21,960 nucleotides of DNA from NCBI GenBank assembly GCA_003219345.1, contig QHOP01000102.1, positions 1-21,960 on the forward strand. Direction: 5' to 3'. Within the stretch, counting starts at the first letter, position 1; each line of letters opens with the position of its first letter. Made by a program: the position numbers and the translations under genes. This stretch comes from Verrucomicrobiota bacterium (GTDB lineage: Bacteria > Verrucomicrobiota > Verrucomicrobiia > Limisphaerales > AV2). Shown in pieces: positions 1 through 6,123 of this stretch. The notes beneath the pieces are model-generated. The model searched no databases. It saw only the letters and a list, made by a program, of their open reading frames with translations, and was not told the origin of the DNA.

Positions 1-529
1 TGGCCGGTTCCAGGGTCCATGCATAGGAACGGCTGTAGTTCAGATCATCGCCTGAATCCGGGACTTCGTAGCCACCGATATAGTTAAAATGGCCAAGCTT
101 GACGTCGATGCCGTTTCCGATTGGCACGCGAAGTTCGACGTAAGCTTGCTTGACAGTCAAGTCTCCGCCTGCGCCCGCAAGGCTGGGGGCGGCGGTGTTA
201 AAGCCTACCGCATCAGGACCGAACCAAAGTTGAGCCGTGTAGCCTGCCGCCCAACCATCGTCGCTCAGTGGCTTCGCAAGCATAAGCGAAACCACGTCGA
301 GGTTGAACCCATCGTGCTTGCTGGCCGGAGCGTCAAAAGCACGGCCAGGGATGCCTGCGCTACTGGTGCCGGGTTTCCATATGGCGGACGTGCTCACATA
401 ACCACTCAGCGTGGTCGAAGAAACCGCCGTGAGCACCTGACTCATGGGTTTCTCATCCGCACGAACTGCCGACGCAAGGCTGACCACGCCGCCGGCGGCC
501 AGCGCCAATGTCCATTGATTAAACTTCAT
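1..529 (-). CDS. Outer-membrane beta-barrel porin, OmpL/BBP2-like (partial, C-terminus beyond window)
   Basis: Reading on the minus strand from ATG 529-527, the frame stays open to the window edge (176 codons). A signal peptide begins MKFNQWTLALAAGG and probably ends at VRA|DE. The mature start (KPMSQVLTAVSSTTLSGYV) and motifs such as IWKPGT, GFNLDVVSL, WAAGY and LWFGPDA match the complete porin at 922-2151 almost residue for residue, so this is a tandem paralogue. A strong AGGAGG ribosome site lies just upstream (537-542 on plus), as in the paralogue. By family this should be a surface channel or putative porin of the OmpL-like type; its substrate cannot be read from sequence. The gene follows the first porin's terminator and so probably has its own promoter. 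Identification as a porin relative is secure; function beyond that is not. Confidence 0.88.
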   Translation of the reverse strand, partial: MKFNQWTLALAAGGVVSLASAVRADEKPMSQVLTAVSSTTLSGYVSTSAIWKPGTSSAGIPGRAFDAPASKHDGFNLDVVSLMLAKPLSDDGWAAGYTAQLWFGPDAVGFNTAAPSLAGAGGDLTVKQAYVELRVPIGNGIDVKLGHFNYIGGYEVPDSGDDLNYSRSYAWTLEPA

Positions 530-633
530 TTAGTTCCTCCTGCATTGATTGCTTTTTTTGATCGGTTTATTTGTTTTACCCTGCGCCGAGAAATCCAAAT
601 GGAATCTCACGCTACAAGAGGTGGCTGGGGCTG

Positions 634-666
634 CGCAGCACAACGTCAGCCCCAGCGACCACATCG
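634..666 (-). promoter_or_regulatory. Perfect 10-bp inverted repeat in the leader of the second porin gene
   Basis: GCTGGGGCTG (634-643) pairs with CAGCCCCAGC (657-666) around a 13-nt loop. It lies in the 392-bp gene-free stretch between the two porin genes, about 105 bp upstream of the 529 start. No T-tract follows on either strand, so it is not a good terminator; a leader structure or protein-binding site is possible. Upstream of it on the minus strand, TTGGCG (822-817) and GATAAA (800-795) with 16-bp spacing make a weak promoter candidate. Nothing else was seen in this gap apart from the terminator at 873-903. Confidence 0.4.
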
Positions 667-872
667 CAGGGAGTAACTAACATGCGGGGCAAAGGCAAAC
701 GGTGTGCCAGGACTCTGCGTCTAGTCGCAACTGGCTTGAGTTTAACTCATTTCTACTCGAAAAGATTTTCATGACTCCATGGAGGCAGTGCATTTTTATC
801 CAGTACGTCGAAATTCCGCCAAAAGGAGTTGGCAAAAAGGAGCACGAATTCTGATGGCCTATTGTGAAACAA

Positions 873-903
873 AAACCCCTTCCGTTTTTCGCGGAAGGGG
901 TTT
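873..903 (-). terminator. Rho-independent terminator of the upstream porin gene
   Basis: AAACCCCTTCCG (873-884) and CGGAAGGGGTTT (892-903) form a perfect 12-bp stem with a 7-nt loop. Read on the minus strand, the stem is followed by TTTTTGTTT. It lies 18 bp downstream of the stop codon of the porin gene at 922-2151, so it should end that transcript before the second porin gene. Confidence 0.9.
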
Positions 904-921
904 CGTGTTCTTAAGACGGAA

Positions 922-2151
922 TTAGAACCTGTAGATGAGGTTCAACGCCAGCGTGACAGCATTGCGCTGGTTCGGAACGCCCACGACAGTTCCGCCGTAC
1001 GGCTTGTCGCCGCTCGTGCTATGGTCCCAACGGAGTTCAGCGCGACTGACCACGTTGGCCCACAGCGCGTAGTCGGCTGTGAGGGTCAGAGCCCCGAGCC
1101 GGTTTTGCAGGTTTCTCAATCCATCGCCGCCCCGATCATAGAACGTCCCGTCCGTGCCTTCGGTGTAATCGCCACGGATGTTGAACTTCCACTTCTCGTT
1201 GGCCTGGAACGAGGCATAACCGGCGATAGCATAGGCCCACGAATTACCTCCCGCATATGCTGCGGTCGCGCTGGGGCCGCCGAAACGATAATCAAACGCG
1301 GCTCCCACGGACAGTCCTTCAACCGGGGTCTTCAGGCTGCCGCCAGCGTACAGGCTGGTGGTGTCCTGTGAATTACCTGCTAAGCCATCGATGAGGCCGG
1401 CATACCAGGCTGAACCGCTGAGGAAACCCCAGCTCTCTGGCGCGGTGATCGAGACGGAGGCCAGGTAGGTCTTTTCCGATTCAGTAGCTCGAACACCTCC
1501 TGCGCGCGTCGCCCGAGCGTTTACATTATCGCCGCCGAACGCATTGTTATACGTGTTTGCGATGCCCGCCGACAAGGTGACGGCATCTGTAGCCTTATAC
1601 GTCGCCAGAACGCCGGTGTGCTGCTTGGGTTCGAGACCGTGGCCGAAGGATCGGCTGTAATTAGGGTTCGAGTAGCTCTCCGAGGATTCATAACCGATAA
1701 TGGTGTCAAACACACCGGCCTTCCAGTCGAGACCATTTCCGACCGGGGTCCGCAGCGCGACATAGGCTTCTTTAATAGCGAAGTTTGGATCGCCGCCACC
1801 ATTTCCGACTAGAGCCCGATAAGTTCCCGCGTCTGGCCCGAACCACAAGTCCGCTTTATAGCCCGCCGCCCACTGTTCTTCGGAGAGCGGCTTTTCCAGA
1901 GTGAGCCCAACCACATTCAGGTTGAACCCGTCGAGCTTGGTTGGACCGTCATATTGCCGCCCGGGCAGATTGGCATCCCCCGTTCCCGGCTTCCAGATGA
2001 TCGACGTGTCCACATAACCACTTAGCACTGTGGACGACACGGCCGTCTGCAACTGGCTCATTGGCTTCTGAGCTTCATCAGCTTGAACTACCGAAGCGAG
2101 GCTGACCACCCCGCCGGCAGTTAGGCCTACTGTCCATTTATTAAACTTCAT
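922..2151 (-). CDS. Outer-membrane beta-barrel porin, OmpL/BBP2-like
   Basis: This complete 409-aa protein has a signal peptide (MKFNKWTVGLTAGGVVSLAS, probable cleavage VQA|DE). It is rich in alternating beta-strand segments with many Gly, Tyr and Trp residues, and ends NLIYRF with the C-terminal Phe typical of proteins inserted by the BAM machinery. Those features place it in the outer membrane as a porin. Sequence style matches the 'putative beta-barrel porin-2, OmpL-like' family common in Verrucomicrobia; the solute is unknown. The ATG at 2151 is fixed by an AGGAGG site (2158-2163 on plus) and by the same MKFN start in the paralogue at 529. It has a promoter at 2248-2276, a hairpin-containing leader of about 90 nt, and a strong terminator at 873-903, so it is probably a monocistronic, well-expressed gene. 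Confidence 0.9.
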   Translation of the reverse strand: MKFNKWTVGLTAGGVVSLASVVQADEAQKPMSQLQTAVSSTVLSGYVDTSIIWKPGTGDANLPGRQYDGPTKLDGFNLNVVGLTLEKPLSEEQWAAGYKADLWFGPDAGTYRALVGNGGGDPNFAIKEAYVALRTPVGNGLDWKAGVFDTIIGYESSESYSNPNYSRSFGHGLEPKQHTGVLATYKATDAVTLSAGIANTYNNAFGGDNVNARATRAGGVRATESEKTYLASVSITAPESWGFLSGSAWYAGLIDGLAGNSQDTTSLYAGGSLKTPVEGLSVGAAFDYRFGGPSATAAYAGGNSWAYAIAGYASFQANEKWKFNIRGDYTEGTDGTFYDRGGDGLRNLQNRLGALTLTADYALWANVVSRAELRWDHSTSGDKPYGGTVVGVPNQRNAVTLALNLIYRF

Positions 2152-2197
2152 TCGTTCCTCCTGCGATGTTGTTCTAGTTCGTTTTTATGCATTCCAA

Positions 2198-2235
2198 GGG
2201 CAAAAACAGTTTGCCCCTGTTCACCGAAAACGGTG
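2198..2235 (-). promoter_or_regulatory. Two small hairpins in the porin 5' leader
   Basis: GGGCAAA (2198-2204) pairs with TTTGCCC (2210-2216), and CACCG (2222-2226) pairs with CGGTG (2231-2235) across AAAA. Both fall between the predicted promoter and the ribosome site of the porin gene, so they would be at the 5' end of its mRNA. A stabilising or regulatory role is inference. Confidence 0.4.
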
Positions 2236-2247
2236 CATTTGCCGCGA

Positions 2248-2276
2248 AAGATAGGTAAAAGGCCCCCCCTTGACAA
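2248..2276 (-). promoter_or_regulatory. Sigma-70-type promoter for the porin gene
   Basis: On the minus strand, TTGTCA (2276-2271, 5/6 to consensus) and TATCTT (2253-2248, 4/6) are separated by exactly 17 bp, which include a run of seven G. Transcription would start near 2241, giving a leader of about 90 nt before the porin ATG at 2151. Confidence 0.6.
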
Positions 2277-2553
2277 CAAGTTTTTTCATATTTTACGGGC
2301 GCAAAACGAATGCCGCACTACCACAATGCATAGTCGTGGGCGGGGATCCCCATTCAATTAGCAGCGCTTTTTGACAAACGAATGGGCAGGCTGATCCTTG
2401 CAGCTATTGCCGGGACCAAGCCGGTTCCGCCGTTTGAAGTGAGAAGAGTTTACCCATCCAGGCTTCGTTCAAGAAGGTCCGTTTTCCGTGCCAAATTGCG
2501 GTGATGTCTTAACGGATTGTTGATGGAACATGCTTGGAAATGACAGAAACGGG

Positions 2554-2578
2554 AAAGTGTCAAGGAGTTGGACACTTT
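2554..2578. repeat. 8-bp inverted repeat in the 2152-2623 intergenic region
   Basis: AAAGTGTC (2554-2561) and GACACTTT (2571-2578) flank a 9-nt loop (AAGGAGTTG). It is 46 bp beyond the stop of the DUF2905 gene and about 280 bp upstream of the porin promoter. It could be a repressor site or a weak terminator, but there is no clear T-tract. Apart from this and the porin promoter and leader, nothing coding was found in the 472-bp gap. Confidence 0.35.
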
Positions 2579-2623
2579 AAGACATTACCCAAATTGCCTC
2601 ACCTTTCCGAAACGAGGCAGTTT

Positions 2624-2848
2624 CTATTTTCGGAACAGCCAGAGGAGTAAAGTCAGAATCAGGCTGAGGAGCAGACAAGTAACAAGCGGGAAGTGGAAGC
2701 TAAAATTGCCTTTGGTGTAGTGGATGTCGCCGGGCAACCGCCCCAGCCAGTCTTTGCCAAATCCCGTCCAGATCAACAAGCCGATCCCGGCGATCATCAA
2801 GCCGAAGATAAAAAGCATTTTACCCAGCTCATTCACGGTTCGACCCAT
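2624..2848 (-). CDS. DUF2905-type small inner-membrane protein
   Basis: The protein is 74 aa. A first membrane helix (about MLFIFGLMIAGIGLLIWTGF) is followed by the block GRLPGDIHYTKGNFSFHFPL and a second helix (VTCLLLSLILTLLLWLF) ending in RK. The central G-R-L-P-G-D-I and F-x-F-P motifs are the signature of the DUF2905 family of about 70-aa proteins. The start at 2848 (MGRTVNELGK) fits the family length; a longer frame reaching 2938 would translate an intergenic palindromic repeat and is rejected. No strong ribosome site is seen. Function is unknown in the family. It is transcribed divergently from the UPF0261 gene across a repeat-filled spacer. Confidence 0.82.
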   Translation of the reverse strand: MGRTVNELGKMLFIFGLMIAGIGLLIWTGFGKDWLGRLPGDIHYTKGNFSFHFPLVTCLLLSLILTLLLWLFRK

Positions 2849-2891
2849 AACATATCGTCGCCCCTGAACCGAGGGAAAACATCGAACATCC

Positions 2892-2960
2892 AACATCGAA
2901 CACCGAACGCCGAAGTGATCGAGGACTCGCGCTGCCATTCGATGTTCGGCGTTCGATGTT
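2892..2960. repeat. Inverted repeat of the ATCGAAC/GTTCGAT family
   Basis: Two 23-nt arms (2892-2914 and 2938-2960) are reverse complements with three mismatches, around a 23-nt loop. Each arm is built from short near-repeats such as AACATCGAA, CACCGAAC and GCCGAA. It sits between the divergent DUF2905 and UPF0261 genes. This style of intergenic element recurs in Verrucomicrobia genomes (general knowledge, not checked here). Confidence 0.75.
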
Positions 2961-2961
2961 C

Positions 2962-3013
2962 CACCCTCTCCCCCTCGGAGGGGGAGAGGGTAGGGTGAGG
3001 GGGCGGTTCATGG
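2962..3013. repeat. CCCTCTCC palindromic repeat, copy 1, with GTTCATGG tail
   Basis: ACCCTCTCCCCCTC (2963-2976) and GAGGGGGAGAGGGT (2978-2991) are perfect complements separated by one base. They are followed by GGGTGAGGGG, which matches the right end of the copies at 5797-5857 and 7078-7138; the matching left outer arm is missing here. GTTCATGG (3006-3013) follows directly, as it does after copy 2. The element lies about 80 bp upstream of the UPF0261 start. Confidence 0.85.
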
Positions 3014-3094
3014 GTAGTCTCGCCACCAGTCTGTAGCACTACTCCAATTTTGCATACTTTTTCAAAATGCGTTGCTACACTGCCGCATCCAACT

Positions 3095-4342
3095 ATGGCC
3101 ACCATTGCGATCCTTGGAACGATGGACACCAAAGGCGAAGAGCACGGCTTTGTCGCGGACCGAATCAAACAACGCGGGCATCAAGTGCTGGTGATTGATG
3201 TCGGGGCGCTCGGCGCGCCCAGGCTCAATCCGGACATCACGCGGCGCGAAGTCGCTGCCGCGGCGGATGTGGATTTTGACGCGTTGGCGGCCAAACGGGA
3301 CCGCGGCGAGACTGTGGCTGCGATGTCCAAAGGCGCGCCGGTTGTGCTGTCGCGCCTAGTCGCAGAAAAAAAAATCCACGGCGTCATTTCGTTGGGCGGC
3401 GGCGGCGGCACGGCGATTGGCACGGCGGCGATGCGCGCGTTGCCGATTGGTTTTCCCAAAGTCATGGTCTCGACGCTGGCCAGCGGGAACACCGCGCAGT
3501 ACGTCGGGGTGAAGGACATCGTGATGTTTCCCAGCATCGTTGACGTGGCGGGCCTCAACCGCATCTCGCGCCAGATCCTCACGCGTGCCGCGGGCGCGAT
3601 TTGCGGCATGGTGGAAGCAGGACAGGCGTCCCGCCTGTCCAAGGCAGGCGAGACGCCTGCCGTACCTTCCGAGGACAAACCTATCATTGTCGCGAGCATG
3701 TTTGGCAACACGACCGGATGCGTGGAGCACGCCCGTAAGATTCTGGAGCAGGCCGGTTATGAAGTGCTGGTCTTCCACGCCACCGGCACCGGCGGCCGCA
3801 CCATGGAATCACTCATCGAATCGGGCATGGCAGCGGGTGTGCTGGACGTGACCACCACCGAGTGGGCGGATGAATTGGTCGGCGGCTTTCTCAGCGCCGG
3901 GCCAACCCGGCTCGAAGCCGCCGCGAAGCAAGGTGTTCCAGCCATCGTGGCGCCCGGCTGCCTGGACATGGTGAATTTTCACGGGCCGGAGACTGTGCCG
4001 GCGAAATTCAAAGGCCGGACTTTTTACCAGCACAACCCGCAAGTGACGCTGATGCGGACGACGCCGGAGGAATGCGCGCAACTCGGCAAAATCATCGCCG
4101 AAAAACTGAACCTGTCAAAAGGCCCCGTCACGATGTTGATTCCGCGCAAGGCCATCAGTGTCATCAGCGCACCGGGAAAACCGTTCCACGACCCGGCGGC
4201 GGACCAGACGCTGTTCGACAACCTCAAGTCGCGCCTGCGCCGTGACATCGAGGTAATCGAAATGGATTGCGAAATCAATGACCCGCGTTTTGCGGAAGCC
4301 TGCGCCAACGCGCTGCTGAAGAACATCGGCAAACGCAAGTGA
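3095..4342 (+). CDS. Tm-1-like ATP-binding domain protein (UPF0261 family)
   Basis: The 415-aa protein starts MATIAILGTMDTKGEE, the conserved N-terminus of the UPF0261/Tm-1-like family (the N-terminal, ATP-binding half of the tomato antiviral protein Tm-1). An earlier in-frame ATG at 3050 would add 15 unconserved residues. The N-terminal domain holds the glycine run SLGGGGGTAIGT (about residues 102-113) and STLASGNTAQYVG. The second domain starts KPIIVASMFGNTTG and carries FHATGTGGRTMESL and APGCLDMVNFHGPE. The bacterial function is unknown; the family usually neighbours a TIM-barrel partner, found here at 6124-7014. Residues about 174-189 (QASRLSKAGETPAVP) are encoded by two palindromes and look like an inserted repeat in the linker between the domains. 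A run of nine A occurs at 3366-3374. Confidence 0.9.
   Translation: MATIAILGTMDTKGEEHGFVADRIKQRGHQVLVIDVGALGAPRLNPDITRREVAAAADVDFDALAAKRDRGETVAAMSKGAPVVLSRLVAEKKIHGVISLGGGGGTAIGTAAMRALPIGFPKVMVSTLASGNTAQYVGVKDIVMFPSIVDVAGLNRISRQILTRAAGAICGMVEAGQASRLSKAGETPAVPSEDKPIIVASMFGNTTGCVEHARKILEQAGYEVLVFHATGTGGRTMESLIESGMAAGVLDVTTTEWADELVGGFLSAGPTRLEAAAKQGVPAIVAPGCLDMVNFHGPETVPAKFKGRTFYQHNPQVTLMRTTPEECAQLGKIIAEKLNLSKGPVTMLIPRKAISVISAPGKPFHDPAADQTLFDNLKSRLRRDIEVIEMDCEINDPRFAEACANALLKNIGKRK
3620..3661 (+). repeat. Tandem palindromes inserted in frame in the UPF0261 gene
   Basis: GGACAGGCG-TCC-CGCCTGTCC (3620-3640) is followed by GGCAGGCG-AGA-CGCCTGCC (3643-3661), two perfect stem-loops with 9- and 8-bp arms. 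The second contains the 18-bp string GCAGGCGAGACGCCTGCC, found identically and in the same reading frame in the kinase gene at 15311-15328. The encoded peptide falls between the two conserved domains. Confidence 0.8.
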
Positions 4343-4433
4343 TCCGTCTCGCCCGCGCGTTGCAGCCGGCGTCGGGCTGCTGCCAACCAGAAACGCACGG
4401 GCAAGCTCCGCCGGGCTGTAGGGACATCGCGCC

Positions 4434-5720
4434 TTACCGCGCCGTTTCCTTTTGGCCGCCGATGCTCCAGAGATGTTTCTCGGTGCGGACAAACAATCGG
4501 CCGAGGGCGACGGCGGGTGTGCTGTGACAAAGTTCGTTCAGCGCGTAGCGATACAGCACATGGAACTTGTCACTCGCTTCCACCACGACGATTTCGCCAG
4601 CCGTGGAGACGCAGAAGAGTCGTCCATCCACCCATACGGGCGAGCCGAAGTAGTTGCCGCCGACGCGCTCCTGGTAACGGATGTCGCCGGTCGGCGCGTG
4701 GAGACAGGTCACGATGCCGCCATCGCTCCAGAGCCAGACGAGGTCGCCCATGACGATGCCGGTCGGCACATACGGCGCGGACTTCTTCATCTGATAGGCC
4801 AACTCGGGTTGTTTGTCCCTGGCGGGATCGCCCGCTTTCACGGCAGTGACAAAGTTACCGCCGCCGCCGCTGCCGCACGAGCCGAGGATGATGTCACCAG
4901 CGATGAGAGGCGAGCTGACGCTCCGCTTGTCGAACGCCTGGTCGTATGCCCAGAGCACTTTGCCGGTGTCGGGGTCGAGCGCGGAGATGCCGTGCCCTTG
5001 GCTGTCGAAGAGGAGCGCTGGTTTGCCGTTTTTCGGTTCATAAACGCAAGGGGTCGAGTAAGCGACGACGGCGCTGCGGCGGGGCGTTTGCCAGAGCGTT
5101 TTGCCCGTCTTCGCGTCCACGGCCACGATAAAACTCTCGCCGGTGCGCGTGCCGCCGGGGACGAGTTTCGCGTCGTCCTGTTCGTTGCCGAGAATGACTT
5201 TGTCTCTGTAAACGATGGGGGAGATGCCGCAGCCGTGTTGGCTGACGAAGGGACCAAAGTCGCGTTGCCAAATCGTTTTGCCGAGATGGTCGAGCGCGGT
5301 GAGGAAAAAATGCTCCGGCTCGTTCCAGACGACATAGATGCGCTCGGCGTCCACGGCGGGCGTGGAGGAAGCGAAGCTGTTGAACTGATGCCGCGCGAAA
5401 GGCGTGAGGGGAAAGTCGCGGCGCCAGGTGAGCTTTCCGTCCTCCGCGCTGAGGCAGAGCACGGAGATGCCGCCGGATTTGTCGCCGGTGCTGGTGAGGA
5501 AGATGTGGTCGCTCCAGAGAACGGGCGAGGAATGTCCGGTGCCGGTCAGTTCGACCTTCCAGTTGATGTCGGCGTCGGTGATCCTGCCGGGGATGGTTTG
5601 GACGTGGCTGACGCCGGTACCGTTCGGTCCGCGGAAGCGCGTCCACTCTTGCGCCTGGGCGCGGAACGCTAAGCGGGTGAGCGTGGCGATAACCAAAGTG
5701 GTGACGAGAATTGCTTTCAT
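4434..5720 (-). CDS. Secreted PQQ-binding-like beta-propeller protein
   Basis: The 428-aa protein starts MKAILVTTLVIATLTRLAF with probable signal-peptidase cleavage at AQA|Q, so it is exported. The mature N-terminus EWTRFRGPNGTGVS is typical of the large PQQ-like (quinoprotein alcohol dehydrogenase-type) propeller family in Planctomycetes and Verrucomicrobia. Repeats of the blade motif follow: LSAEDGKLTWRRDF, DHLGKTIWQRDF, DAKTGKTLWQTPR, DPDTGKVLWAYD, with regular 'SSP' or 'STP' strand starts. No catalytic dehydrogenase residues could be assigned, so a structural or binding role is as likely as enzyme activity. The start at 5720 is chosen for the signal peptide; extension to 5804 would run into a palindromic repeat. 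It is convergent with UPF0261 (91 bp between stops) and on the same strand as the TIM-barrel gene, 403 bp downstream of it. Confidence 0.85.
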   Translation of the reverse strand: MKAILVTTLVIATLTRLAFRAQAQEWTRFRGPNGTGVSHVQTIPGRITDADINWKVELTGTGHSSPVLWSDHIFLTSTGDKSGGISVLCLSAEDGKLTWRRDFPLTPFARHQFNSFASSTPAVDAERIYVVWNEPEHFFLTALDHLGKTIWQRDFGPFVSQHGCGISPIVYRDKVILGNEQDDAKLVPGGTRTGESFIVAVDAKTGKTLWQTPRRSAVVAYSTPCVYEPKNGKPALLFDSQGHGISALDPDTGKVLWAYDQAFDKRSVSSPLIAGDIILGSCGSGGGGNFVTAVKAGDPARDKQPELAYQMKKSAPYVPTGIVMGDLVWLWSDGGIVTCLHAPTGDIRYQERVGGNYFGSPVWVDGRLFCVSTAGEIVVVEASDKFHVLYRYALNELCHSTPAVALGRLFVRTEKHLWSIGGQKETAR

Positions 5721-5796
5721 GCGCAGTGTCTGAAATGGAGTTAATTGTCGGAGCGAAATTGTAGCGGTCCGCAAGACAAAGGAAAGCCCGTCCTGC

Positions 5797-5857
5797 CCCC
5801 TCACCCCTTCCCTCTCCCCTCCGAGGGGGAGAGGGTGGCCGAAGGCCGGGTGAGGGG
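5797..5857. repeat. CCCTCTCC palindromic repeat, copy 2
   Basis: Outer arms CCCCTCACCC (5797-5806) and GGGTGAGGGG (5848-5857) enclose inner arms CCCTCTCCCCTC and GAGGGGGAGAGGG and a small GGCCGAAGGCC stem. The right half is identical to the copy at 7078-7138. It lies about 77 bp upstream of the PQQ-like gene start. Confidence 0.9.
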
Positions 5858-5859
5858 AT

Positions 5860-6123
5860 GTTCATGGCTCCGATGCGCGATCTTGGAATCGTGGAAACCC
5901 ATGAACCGGGTAGGCTGCGGGTCGCAGACCCGCGGTCCGGACCGCGCCTCTGTGAGGCGCAGCGGTTCATGGTCCCAATGCATGCGAAAAAACGAACGTG
6001 GGCTTCCCATGAACCGCCCCCTCGTGCTCCTCGTCCTCGATCCGTCCCCTTGGTTTCGAGGACGAGGACGAGCACGAGAACGATTGGGTTCATGGTACCA
6101 ATGCGCGATTCTGGAATCGTGGT
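5860..6123. repeat. Mosaic repeat cluster (three GTTCATGG units with two palindromic inserts)
   Basis: Unit A occurs at 5860-5906, 5965-6014 and 6088-6123. The first two start GTTCATGG and end CCATGAAC, and the first and third match in about 30 of their first 35 bases (core ATGCGCGAT, TGGAATCGTGG). Between A1 and A2 lies a run of three abutting palindromes (5917-5933, 5932-5945 GCGGTCCGGACCGC, 5944-5960), enclosed by GCTGCG/CGCAGC. Between A2 and A3 lies a long CTCGTC-rich inverted repeat (6021-6040 with 6056-6078). The third unit ends at the TIM-barrel stop codon. Together with copy 2 of the CCCTCTCC repeat this explains nearly all of the 403-bp gap. Confidence 0.8.

Noticed and set aside
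89..676. Plus-strand open frame at the window start
   Set aside because: It is antisense to the partial porin, whose minus-strand frame matches its paralogue from the first codon.
2594..2635. Possible terminator after the DUF2905 gene
   Set aside because: TGCCTC/GAGGCA gives only a 6-bp stem with a 13-nt loop and no good T-tract on the minus strand.
4452..5672. Plus-strand open frame opposite the PQQ-like gene
   Set aside because: Shadow of a GC-rich gene. The minus-strand frame has a signal peptide and propeller repeats.
5860..6123. Possible CRISPR array
   Set aside because: Units are only three, uneven in spacing, and interspersed with different palindromes; there are no cas genes.
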